Source: Acidimicrobiia bacterium (GTDB lineage: Bacteria; Actinomycetota; Acidimicrobiia; IMCC26256; PALSA-555). From it: DNA of 33,967 bases. Both the position numbers and the translations under genes were made by a program. The DNA lies in contig SHVJ01000014.1 of NCBI GenBank assembly GCA_009694295.1, positions 1-33,967 of the forward strand, read 5' to 3'. The notes below the pieces were generated by a model. That model was not told the DNA's origin, made no database searches, and saw only the letters and a list, made by a program, of their open reading frames with translations. This document shows, in pieces, positions 23,689-30,652 of this stretch. Position 1 is the first letter of the stretch. Every line of letters starts with the position of its first letter.

Positions 23689-24536
23689 GACAGAGACGCC
23701 GCAGCGAGCTTGCGGTACTCGGGCTCGGGTATGTCGATCCACTTCGCGCGAAACACCTTCCACGCGTCGTCGTCCTTGGCCGACGCCGCGTACTCACGTT
23801 GGAGCACCTCGTCGCGCGGGTAGTCGGGCACGCAATGCGTGAAGTGTGCGCCGAACGGCGCCTCGACGACGCCATGCGTCCACATACGGCTGATCCGGAT
23901 CGACTCCGGCGGACCCGCGGACGCGAACCCGCCCGGCTCGACCACTTGCTCGCACGAGACGAACGTGCGGTCGGCGGCCATGGCGAACAGGTCGTCGAAA
24001 TACCAGTCGGCACCGAGGTACTGGGCGTCGCCGCGCGCGTCGGCACGGTTGGCGTGCAAGAGCGCGACGTCGAGTCGCAGCGCCGGCATCGCGAGCAACT
24101 CCTGGCCGTCGTAGGGCGAGACGACTGTCTTGAGTTCGGGATTGTTCTCCCTGATCGCCGACCCCAGGCCAGCGCGGCACGGGAGGAACGACACGCGCCA
24201 CGCGGCGGCGCGCAACCCAAGCTGGAGCATCCCTTCGTCGAGCTCCATCGCCTCGATGGTCGCGTTCTGACGCGCGGCGCGAAAATGCGGCTCAAGCGGG
24301 ATCGAGTCGAGTGAAACGAAGCCGTACACGGCCTTGCGGACCTTGCCCGCCGCGCAGAGCATCCCCACGTCGGGACCGCCGTAGCTGACGACCGTGAGGT
24401 CGCGCAGATCTGAGCGAAGGATCTCGCGCACGATGGACATCGGTTTACGGCGCGAGCCCCACCCACCGATCCCGATGGTCATGCCGTCGCGCAGCTCGCC
24501 GACGACGTCGGCTTCGGTCACTCGCTTGTCGGTCAT
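23685..24536 (-). CDS. ipdA: IpdA, alpha subunit of the COCHEA-CoA ring hydrolase
   Basis: A protein of 283 residues (mycobacterial IpdA is about 290). It has IGIGGWGSRRKPMSIVREILRSDL, VVSYGGPDVGMLCAAGKV, YGFVSLDSIP, ELDEGMLQLGLRAA and PFGAHFTHCVPDYPRDE. E101 in LDEGMLQLG lies where the active-site Glu of IpdA is placed in the family (inference from alignment by memory). IpdAB opens the remaining ring of COCHEA-CoA. ATG 24536 has no Shine-Dalgarno site but TAGCCT lies 9 nt upstream, so the operon probably starts leaderless here. It is divergent from an LLM oxidoreductase. Confidence 0.94.
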   Translation of the reverse strand: MTDKRVTEADVVGELRDGMTIGIGGWGSRRKPMSIVREILRSDLRDLTVVSYGGPDVGMLCAAGKVRKAVYGFVSLDSIPLEPHFRAARQNATIEAMELDEGMLQLGLRAAAWRVSFLPCRAGLGSAIRENNPELKTVVSPYDGQELLAMPALRLDVALLHANRADARGDAQYLGADWYFDDLFAMAADRTFVSCEQVVEPGGFASAGPPESIRISRMWTHGVVEAPFGAHFTHCVPDYPRDEVLQREYAASAKDDDAWKVFRAKWIDIPEPEYRKLAAASLS

Positions 24537-24545
24537 GCGGCGAGG

Positions 24546-24567
24546 AGGCTACTGGACCACGTAACGT
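24546..24567. promoter_or_regulatory. Divergent -10 boxes and palindrome (ipdA / LLM)
   Basis: TAGCCT (minus, 24551-24546) lies 9 nt before ipdA. TAACGT (plus, 24562-24567) lies 8 nt before ATG 24576. CACGT-A-ACGTG (24558-24568) is an 11-bp palindrome that overlaps the plus-strand box and is a candidate operator. Confidence 0.4.
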
Positions 24568-24575
24568 GCGCGGCC

Positions 24576-25439
24576 ATGCGCTTCGGTGTGATGCCACCGG
24601 CTCACGAGCGGTTCCTGTCGTCTCCCGACATGATCGGTGGGTACGCCCAGGCCGCGGAGGAAGCCGGCTTCGAGTCGATCTGGGTGTTCGAGCACGCGGT
24701 GATCCCGGCCGACTACGCGTCGCGCTACCCGTACAACCCCGAAGGTCGCATCGGCATCGAGGACGACGACCTGCCCGATCCGCTCGCGCTCCTCGCCTTC
24801 CTCGCTGGAGTAACTGATCACTTGCTCCTCGGCACGGGTGTGCTCATCCTTCCGCAACGCAGCCCCGTGCTGTGCGCCAAGGAGTGTGCAACCGTCGACG
24901 CGCTCTCGAACGGTCGCCTCCAGCTCGGCATCGGCGTTGGCTGGTTGCGTGAGGAAGCCGAAGCCGTCGGCACGAAGTTCGAAGACCGCGGTGCACGCAC
25001 CGACGAGTACATCGAGGCGATGCGGGTCCTCTGGCGCGACCAGGAACCCACCTTCCACGGCAAGTTCACGAACTTCGATCGAGCCAAGTGCAACCCGAAG
25101 CCCGCGCAGACGGACGGCATACCGATCCATGTCGGCGGTCACAGCGCCGCGGCCACTCGCCGCGCCGGGCGTCTCGGCGACGGATGGTTCCCGATCGGCC
25201 TGCGTTTCGAACAGTTCTCCCAGCAACAAGAGGCCGTGCGCGCCGTGGCGCGCGACGCGGGTCGCGACCCCGAAGCGATCGAAGTCACCTACAGCGGCAG
25301 CACCAAGCCCGACACGGTCAAGAAGTACGCGGATCTCGGCGTGTCACGCTGGGTCGTCGCCGCGTGGGGCGACGACCTCGAGTCGTCGAAGCGTCTCCTC
25401 GGCGACCTCTCCGAGACGCTCGTCGCTCCGCTCTCCTGA
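24576..25439 (+). CDS. LLM-class F420-dependent oxidoreductase
   Basis: A protein of 287 residues with a luciferase-like barrel: ESIWVFEHAVIPADY, HLLLGTGVLILPQRSP, KECATVDALSNGRLQLGIGVGWLREE, PIHVGGHSAAATRRAGRLGDGWFPIG. It has the same TIGR03619-like subfamily pattern as the protein at 14993-15835, but the two differ enough to be separate paralogues. It is divergent from the ipdABC operon, which suggests shared control and a role in steroid-ring redox chemistry (inference). ATG 24576 fits a leaderless transcript. The gene ends at a strong nested hairpin. Confidence 0.88.
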   Translation: MRFGVMPPAHERFLSSPDMIGGYAQAAEEAGFESIWVFEHAVIPADYASRYPYNPEGRIGIEDDDLPDPLALLAFLAGVTDHLLLGTGVLILPQRSPVLCAKECATVDALSNGRLQLGIGVGWLREEAEAVGTKFEDRGARTDEYIEAMRVLWRDQEPTFHGKFTNFDRAKCNPKPAQTDGIPIHVGGHSAAATRRAGRLGDGWFPIGLRFEQFSQQQEAVRAVARDAGRDPEAIEVTYSGSTKPDTVKKYADLGVSRWVVAAWGDDLESSKRLLGDLSETLVAPLS

Positions 25440-25445
25440 AAACCC

Positions 25446-25494
25446 GTTCTGGAGACTCAAACCCCCGGAATCCGGGGTTGTGGATCTCCAGAAC
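25446..25494. terminator. Nested inverted repeat, bidirectional terminator
   Basis: GTTCTGGAGA (25446-25455) and TCTCCAGAAC (25485-25494) are perfect 10-bp arms. Inside them AACCCC and GGGGTT with GGA/TCC (25460-25479) form a second arm pair with one bulged C. It fills the 71-bp gap between two convergent genes. Confidence 0.7.
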
Positions 25495-25510
25495 GTGGGG
25501 CGGGCGGCGG

Positions 25511-26704
25511 TCAGCGGGTGACGATCACCGACGAGCCGTGGCCGAACAATCCTTGGTTGATGGAGAGACCGACCTTGGCGCCGTCGACCTGACGCTCCCC
25601 CGCTTCGCCTCGTACCTGCGTGACGAGTTCGCACACCTGAGCGATGGCCTGCGCGGGGATCGCCTCACCGAAGCAGGCGAGGCCGCCGCTCGGGTTCACA
25701 GGAACGCGTCCGCCGAGTGTGGTCGCGCCCGAGTGCAGCAGCGACTCCGCTTCGCCCGGCGCGCACAACCCGATGTTCTCGTACCAGTCGAGCTCGAGCG
25801 CGGTTGACAAGTCGTAGACCTCGGCGCAGCTCAGGTCGCTCGGACCGAGGCCCGCTTCCTCATACGCCGCGTGCGCGATCGAGTCGCGGAAGGACCGTTC
25901 GGGCAACGTCGCGCCGATCGCCGAGTCGGTGGCGATGTCGGGCATGTCGAGGTACGTGTTCGGGTACGTGGGCGTGACGGTCGACACGGCCGCGATGCGC
26001 ACCTGCCGCGCCGTGTCGGCTTGGCGCGCCGCGAACTCCGCGCTCGCAAGTACGACGGCCGCGGCGCCGTCGCTCGTCGCGCAGATGTCGACGAGTCGCA
26101 ACGGGTCAGCGACCACCGGCGACTCGGCGATCTCGTCCTCGGTGAACTCCTTGCGGTAACGCGCGTTCGGGTTCGCCAGGCCGTGGCGACTGTTCTTCAC
26201 CTTCACGGCGGCAAAGTCCTTGGGGGTTGCGCCGTAGAGCTCCATACGACGACGGGCGTAGAGCGCGAAGTACGTGGGGTTCGTGGCGCCGAGCACGTGG
26301 AACCGAAGCCAGTCGGGGTCGGTTGGGCGATCACCCGGCAACGGACCGAAGAAACCTTGGGGCGCGGTATCGGCGCCGACGACCAGCGCGACATCGGCCT
26401 TTCCAGCCAAGATCCGCGCGCGTGCTGCTTCGATGGCGACGACGCCGGATGCGCACGCCGCGTATGTGGATGAAACAGGGATCCCACGCCAACCCAACGC
26501 CTGGGCGAACGTCGACCCGGACACGTAGCCCGGGTACCCGTTGCGCATGGTGTTGCCCGCCGCCAGGTACTGGACGTCGGCCACGCCAAGCCCGGCATCG
26601 GCCAATGCCGCGCGCGCGGCCACCACGCCGTATTCGACGAAGCTTTTTCCCCACTTGCCCCACGGGTGCATCCCCGCACCGAGCACGACGACCTGGTCAC
26701 CCAT
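25511..26704 (-). CDS. Thiolase-fold Ltp-type enzyme, probable acyl-CoA retro-aldolase
   Basis: A protein of 397 residues with a thiolase fold of the lipid-transfer-protein/SCP-x class. STYAACASG keeps a Cys near the usual nucleophile. The NEAF-type catalytic motif is replaced by EVYDLSTALE, the GHP His motif by GGLACFGEAIPA, and the second Cys loop by GLFGHGSS. Loss of the His and second Cys argues against thiolase activity and fits Ltp2-type aldolases that cleave beta-hydroxyacyl-CoA. HPWGKWGKSFVEYGVVAARAAL and YARRRMELYG recall the mycobacterial Ltp3/Ltp4 group. It overlaps the DUF35 gene by 8 nt, as expected for partners in one complex. It is the last gene of echA20-DUF35-Ltp. Confidence 0.85.
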   Translation of the reverse strand: MGDQVVVLGAGMHPWGKWGKSFVEYGVVAARAALADAGLGVADVQYLAAGNTMRNGYPGYVSGSTFAQALGWRGIPVSSTYAACASGVVAIEAARARILAGKADVALVVGADTAPQGFFGPLPGDRPTDPDWLRFHVLGATNPTYFALYARRRMELYGATPKDFAAVKVKNSRHGLANPNARYRKEFTEDEIAESPVVADPLRLVDICATSDGAAAVVLASAEFAARQADTARQVRIAAVSTVTPTYPNTYLDMPDIATDSAIGATLPERSFRDSIAHAAYEEAGLGPSDLSCAEVYDLSTALELDWYENIGLCAPGEAESLLHSGATTLGGRVPVNPSGGLACFGEAIPAQAIAQVCELVTQVRGEAGERQVDGAKVGLSINQGLFGHGSSVIVTR

Positions 26705-27149
26705 CTTGGACGGGCTTCCACTTCCAGACGGTGCGCACCGACTCACCGTCGTCGTAGAGCGGCTCGACGATCAGCTCCATCTCGGCGCCGACCGTGAGTC
26801 GTGCGATATCGGTACCGCTCGCGAGCTGACCGAGCACGATCATCTGCTCTTCCGCGAGCTCGACGGCGGCCACGCCATACGGCTCGAACGGGTCGCGCGC
26901 AGGATACGGCGGTGGGGGCGCGTACCGGTTGTCGGTGAACGACCACAGCGTGCCTCGGGTCGACAGCTCAACATCGTCGAGCGTGCTGCCGTCACATGTC
27001 GGGTTGGCACAGAACGACCACTGCTTCGGGAAGAACACCGCGCTGCATGTAGGACACCGGCCGCCGAGCAAGCGGCCCGAACCATCAGACTCTTCGCGGA
27101 ACATGCCCTCGATCACGGGCAGGCGCGCCTTACCCGGGTCAGGTCTCAC
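26697..27149 (-). CDS. DUF35 zinc-ribbon/OB-fold partner of the Ltp enzyme
   Basis: About 150 residues. It has an N-terminal zinc ribbon with CPTC and CANPTC pairs (GGRCPTCSAVFFPKQ then SFCANPTC), then an OB-fold (RGTLWSFTDNRYAP, YGVAAVELAEEQMIVLGQL, VGAEMELIVEPLY). DUF35 proteins bind and are needed by Ltp-type aldolases (ChsH2-DUF35/Ltp2 is the steroid example). The GTG at 27149 lies 13 nt after the echA20 stop with GAGGA nearby; ATG 27104 is a shorter alternative. The stop overlaps the Ltp start. This co-translation is strong context for an aldolase complex. Confidence 0.85.
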   Translation of the reverse strand: MRPDPGKARLPVIEGMFREESDGSGRLLGGRCPTCSAVFFPKQWSFCANPTCDGSTLDDVELSTRGTLWSFTDNRYAPPPPYPARDPFEPYGVAAVELAEEQMIVLGQLASGTDIARLTVGAEMELIVEPLYDDGESVRTVWKWKPVQDG

Positions 27150-27162
27150 GCGAGATCCGTCC

Positions 27163-27939
27163 TCACGACAGGTCCGGGTTGGTGCGCAGATCGGCATCGC
27201 GCTTGTCGACGAACGCTTGGCGAAGTTCATCGGAGTCGCCCCAGAGCTGAAGCTCGTACGTGAAGCCCTGCTCGAATCGGTACGCCCGCTTCACATCGAC
27301 GGGCTCGATGACGTTCAGCGACTCTTTGGCCTTACGGATCACGAGCGGGCTCTTCGCCGCGATGACGGCTGCGATCTCGCGCGCGGCGTCCATGAGCTCG
27401 GCCCGCGGCACCACGCGTTCGACGGTGCCATACGACAGCAGCTCCTGCGCGGTGACCATCGCGCCCGTGTAGAACATCGCCCGCACCTTGTGCGCCGGAA
27501 CGAGCCGCGCGAGATGCGTACCGACTCCGAGCGCACCCCGATCGACCTCGGGCACGCCGAACTGCGCGTCGTCGGCAGCCACCACGATGTCGGCATTGCC
27601 TGCGATAGAGACGCCGCTCCCGAGGCAGTAACCGTGCACCGCCGCGATCACCGGCACCTCGCAGTCCCAGATGGCTGCGAACGTGTCCCAGCATCCCTTG
27701 CTCACCTTGAGCAAGGAATGCTTGGTCGGGTCAGCGGCGAGCTCCTTGATGTCGACGCCCACCTGGAAGCCGCGCAGCTCAGGGTTGGCCGCGATGATCA
27801 TCACGTGCACGTCGGGATCGCTCCCGAGCCGACGGATCGTCTCGGCCAGCTCGGCGAACCCGGCCACCGGCAACGCATTGACGGGCGGGTTGTCGATGAT
27901 CACTTCCGCGATGTGGTCGCGAACCTCAGACCGGATCAC
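27163..27939 (-). CDS. echA20: EchA20-type crotonase, steroid ring hydrolase
   Basis: A protein of 258 residues with a crotonase fold close to EchA20 (Rv3550): IDNPPVNALPVAGFAELAE, GFQVGVDIKEL, CEVPVIAAVHGYCLGSGVSIAGNADIVVA, FGVPEVDRGALG-THLARLVP, IRKAKESLNVIEPVDVKRAYRFEQGFTYEL. EchA20 hydrolyses one of the last two steroid rings to give COCHEA-CoA, the substrate of IpdAB. GTG 27939 is favoured because TACGCT lies exactly 6 nt upstream. A TTG at 27981 would overlap the divergent SDR start. It heads the operon with DUF35 and Ltp. Confidence 0.92.
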   Translation of the reverse strand: MIRSEVRDHIAEVIIDNPPVNALPVAGFAELAETIRRLGSDPDVHVMIIAANPELRGFQVGVDIKELAADPTKHSLLKVSKGCWDTFAAIWDCEVPVIAAVHGYCLGSGVSIAGNADIVVAADDAQFGVPEVDRGALGVGTHLARLVPAHKVRAMFYTGAMVTAQELLSYGTVERVVPRAELMDAAREIAAVIAAKSPLVIRKAKESLNVIEPVDVKRAYRFEQGFTYELQLWGDSDELRQAFVDKRDADLRTNPDLS

Positions 27940-27945
27940 GGGCGC

Positions 27946-27974
27946 AGCGTAGTTGTTGAAGGTTCCGATACGGT
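27946..27974. promoter_or_regulatory. Divergent leaderless -10 boxes (echA20 / SDR)
   Basis: TACGCT (minus, 27951-27946) and TACGGT (plus, 27969-27974) each lie 6 nt before a start codon (GTG 27939 and ATG 27981). No Shine-Dalgarno site is seen on either side. Confidence 0.5.
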
Positions 27975-27980
27975 CAGCCA

Positions 27981-28847
27981 ATGGTCGCCGCTGAGAACCC
28001 GCTCGACTTCAGTGGCAAGGTCGCGATCGTGACCGGCGGCTGTCGGGGCGTGGGTCGCGGCATTGCCGAGCGGTTCCTCGCTGCTGGCGCCGACGTCGTC
28101 GTCTGCTGCCGGAACGAGCCCGAGACGTTGCCCGAGGCCGGCGGTCGCACCGCGGTCTTCGTCGCGGCCGACGTGCGCGAGCCCGAGCAGATCGACGCCG
28201 TGATCTCAGCCACGATGGAACGGTTCGGCCGCCTCGATGTGCTCGTCAACAATGCGGGCGGCTCACCACCCGCCGACACCGCCACCGTGTCACCGAAGTT
28301 CTCGGCCGCCATTATCAATCTCAATCTCGTCGCGCCGCTCGTCTTCGCCCAACGCGCCAACGCGGTCATGCAGGAGCAGCCCGACGGCGGGGTGATCTTG
28401 AACATCGGCAGCGTGAGCGGCCTGCGCGCGAATCCCGAGAGCGCGGCGTACGGCGTCGCCAAGGCAGGGATCGTGAACCTCACCGAGACCCTTGGCATTG
28501 CTTTCGCCCCGAAGGTGCGCGCCGTGTGCGTCACCGCGGGCCCGATCATCACCGAGCAAGCGCACCTCTACTACGGCGACGACGAAGGCATCGCCGCGGT
28601 GGGCGCGACGATCGCGCTCGGACGCTTGGCCGAGCCGTCCGATGTGGCCGATGTGTGCCTCTTCGCGGCGTCATCACTGGCGCGCTACATCACCGGCACG
28701 CAGATCTTGGTACATGGCGGGGGTGAGAAACCGGCCTACATCGACGCCGGGAATCCCCAATCGACGAATCCCGAGCCGACGAATCCCAAGCCGACGAATC
28801 CCAAGCCGACGAATCCCAAGCCGACGAATCCCAAGAAGGACGGCTAG
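27981..28847 (+). CDS. SDR oxidoreductase with repetitive NPxxT tail
   Basis: A protein of 288 residues. The Rossmann core has TGGCRGVGRGIAERF, LVNNAGGSPPAD, catalytic S144 (NIGSVSGL), Y157 and K161 (YGVAKAG) and the C-terminal TGTQILVHGGGEKPAYI. It resembles the SDR beside echA20 in mycobacterial HIP clusters (Rv3549c position), and divergence from echA20 repeats that arrangement. Residues 258-286 are six units of N-P-x-x-T/D (NPQST, NPEPT, three NPKPT, NPKKD), absent from ordinary SDRs. The tail is encoded by a 15-bp tandem array and is Lys- and Pro-rich, so probably unstructured. The stop TAG shares CTAG with the opposing gene's stop. Confidence 0.88.
   Translation: MVAAENPLDFSGKVAIVTGGCRGVGRGIAERFLAAGADVVVCCRNEPETLPEAGGRTAVFVAADVREPEQIDAVISATMERFGRLDVLVNNAGGSPPADTATVSPKFSAAIINLNLVAPLVFAQRANAVMQEQPDGGVILNIGSVSGLRANPESAAYGVAKAGIVNLTETLGIAFAPKVRAVCVTAGPIITEQAHLYYGDDEGIAAVGATIALGRLAEPSDVADVCLFAASSLARYITGTQILVHGGGEKPAYIDAGNPQSTNPEPTNPKPTNPKPTNPKPTNPKKDG
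28752..28841 (+). repeat. 15-bp in-frame tandem repeat, six units
   Basis: The unit AATCCCAAGCCGACG occurs identically three times in the centre, with variant units at both ends. It lies inside the SDR coding region and keeps the frame. Its length is likely to vary between strains by slippage. Confidence 0.9.
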
Positions 28848-29749
28848 CGCACGCCTAAGTACTGATACCAGCGCTGCTTCGAGCGATCCGTCAGCTCAAC
28901 AGTTCCGTTGCGAAGCTGCCAGCTCACGAGCACCTCTTCGTCTTCAAGGAACGCAACGACATCCTCGTGCGGTTTGGCCACGAAGGCCATCCAGAGGCTC
29001 CCCCGCAGTCGCAGCTCGCGCGCCGCCTCACGCTCGAGCCGCCACCGGAACTCGCGCAACGCACCGAGTGCACCGAGAGCAACGGACCGGGCTCGAGCCC
29101 CGCGCACGCGCTCCACGTGGATGGCGACCACGTCGCGCACGCGACGGGCGACGAGCCACGGCTCCGCCGCGCCAGCATCCAGGGTGCCGACCGCGAAGTC
29201 CTGGGACCGCAGGAGGCGGGCGATCGGGCCGACAACGTCGTCACGGGCCGGTTGGCGCGTCGCAGTGGCTTTGATCGACGCCCGCCACGGCGTCACCCCG
29301 AGCGGGCCGAGCAGCTCGACGTCGCGCTCATTGCGCTCGACTTGCCAGCTCTCGAGCACCGTGAGCGCACGCGGTCGGAGGTCGAGCGACACCGCGCCCT
29401 GTCGGAGTTCGGGCACCCAACGCCGGATGGTGACGGCCGGGAGCGGGTCGGCCGCGAGCACGCGGGTGCGCGCTTTGTCGATCGCCACCGTCACGGTCGG
29501 CTTCTTTGTCTTCGTCGGTTTGCGCGCCCGCCCGCACGCGCACACACCGGCTCCGACGTCATCGGTGTAGAACCACAGTCGATCGCCAGCTACGACGTCG
29601 ACGAGTGGCCCGCGCAGCTCACACACGACCTTGTCGAGGCGGCCGCCGATCGCGGCATCTTGCAACTTCGCGAACGCTGTCTCCACTGTGCGCCCGGAAG
29701 CTTGCGCAAAGCGCAGATGACGCGACACGGGCACGAGCCAGGCACTCAC
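28844..29749 (-). CDS. Protein of unknown function, possible EVE/PUA-like N-terminal part
   Basis: A protein of 301 residues from GTG 29749, not recognised. The N-terminal half has DKVVCELRGPLVDVVAGDRLWFYTDDVGAGVCACGRA, which recalls the strand pattern of EVE/ASCH/PUA-like nucleic-acid-binding folds (weak inference). The C-terminal half is Arg- and Ala-rich and helical (REFRWRLEREAARELRLRG) and ends in VSWQLRNGTVELTDRSKQRW. There is no signal peptide or membrane segment. It starts 33 nt after the ipdF stop with no clear ribosome site, so it may be the third gene of fadE30-ipdF. Its stop (cta at 28844-28846) overlaps the stop of the convergent SDR in a shared CTAG. Confidence 0.7.
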   Translation of the reverse strand: MSAWLVPVSRHLRFAQASGRTVETAFAKLQDAAIGGRLDKVVCELRGPLVDVVAGDRLWFYTDDVGAGVCACGRARKPTKTKKPTVTVAIDKARTRVLAADPLPAVTIRRWVPELRQGAVSLDLRPRALTVLESWQVERNERDVELLGPLGVTPWRASIKATATRQPARDDVVGPIARLLRSQDFAVGTLDAGAAEPWLVARRVRDVVAIHVERVRGARARSVALGALGALREFRWRLEREAARELRLRGSLWMAFVAKPHEDVVAFLEDEEVLVSWQLRNGTVELTDRSKQRWYQYLGVR

Positions 29750-29782
29750 AAGAGACAGTCTGACCGCGCCAGGAGTACCCAG

Positions 29783-30562
29783 CTACGGATGCTGGCTGCT
29801 CACCGAGACGACCTCACCGGTCATATACGACGAATAGTCACTCGCCAAGAAGACGATCACGTTGGCGATCTCCCATGGCTCCGCAGCCCGCCCGAACGCC
29901 TCACGCTCAGTGAGCTCGGCCAACAGCTCGTCGGTGGTCGTCTTGGCGAGGAAGGGGTGCATGGCCAGGCTTGGTGCGACCGCGTTGACCCGTACGCCAT
30001 GCGGTGCGGCTTCAAGCGCGGCGCACCTTGTGAGCGCCATGACACCCGCCTTGGCCGCGGCGTAATGAGCCTGACCCGCCTGCGCGCGCCAGCCGAGCAC
30101 CGACGCGTTGTTGACCACCACGCCGGCGCCGCGCGGCTGCATATGACGCAGCGCCGCTCGTGTACAGCGGAACGTGCCATTGAGCGTGACGTCGAGAACG
30201 CCGTCCCATTCTGCGTCGGTCATGTCGACGAGGTTGGCGGTGCCGCCGAGACCGGCGTTGTTGACCATCACGTCGATGCGACCGTGGGCTGCGACTGCGT
30301 CGTCAATGAGGCGGTTCACCTCGTCGTCGCGCCGCACGTCGCACTGCACTGAGAGCGGCACGGTGCCACCGATCGCTCCGAGTTGCTCCACTGCCTCGCC
30401 GAGCCGACGCTCGTGGTGGTCGCTGACAACCACCGTCGCGCCCTCTTCGATGCAGCGCTTTGCGGTCGCGAAGCCGATGCCCGTACCGGCGGCGGCGGTG
30501 ACCACCACGATCTTGCCGGCGAGGAGCGCGTGCGGTGGAACCTCTGGAGGTGGTGTGCTCAT
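29783..30562 (-). CDS. ipdF: IpdF-type SDR of HIP-CoA degradation
   Basis: A protein of 259 residues (mycobacterial IpdF is 262). It is nearly a signature match to IpdF (Rv3559c): LAGKIVVVTAAAGTGIGFATA, SDHHERRL, VNNAGLGG, VDMTDAEWD, VNNASVLGWRAQAGQAHY with catalytic Ser and Tyr, AAAKAGVMALTRC with Lys, EAFGRAAEPWE and ASDYSSYMTGEVVSVSSQHP. The TAAAGTGIG cofactor loop replaces the usual TGxxxGIG, as in the IpdF group. It oxidises the ring hydroxyl of the HIP-CoA intermediate. ATG 30562 has AAGGA at a good distance; the upstream 26 codons are Arg-rich intergenic sequence. It follows fadE30 by 90 nt. Confidence 0.93.
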   Translation of the reverse strand: MSTPPPEVPPHALLAGKIVVVTAAAGTGIGFATAKRCIEEGATVVVSDHHERRLGEAVEQLGAIGGTVPLSVQCDVRRDDEVNRLIDDAVAAHGRIDVMVNNAGLGGTANLVDMTDAEWDGVLDVTLNGTFRCTRAALRHMQPRGAGVVVNNASVLGWRAQAGQAHYAAAKAGVMALTRCAALEAAPHGVRVNAVAPSLAMHPFLAKTTTDELLAELTEREAFGRAAEPWEIANVIVFLASDYSSYMTGEVVSVSSQHP

Positions 30563-30615
30563 GTTGGTTCCTTCATCTCTCGGTCGCTCGCTGCGGGAAA
30601 CCCCGCCCCGCGGGC

Positions 30616-30634
30616 GCTCGCTCCCTGAGCGAGC
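30616..30634. other. Hairpin between fadE30 and ipdF
   Basis: GCTCGCTC-CCT-GAGCGAGC is a perfect 8-bp stem with a 3-nt loop in the 90-nt gap inside the operon. It may be an attenuator or mRNA processing/stability element rather than a terminator, since ipdF has its own ribosome site. No -10-like box was found after it. Confidence 0.5.
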
Positions 30635-30652
30635 TCGCATTCGCTCGCCGCA

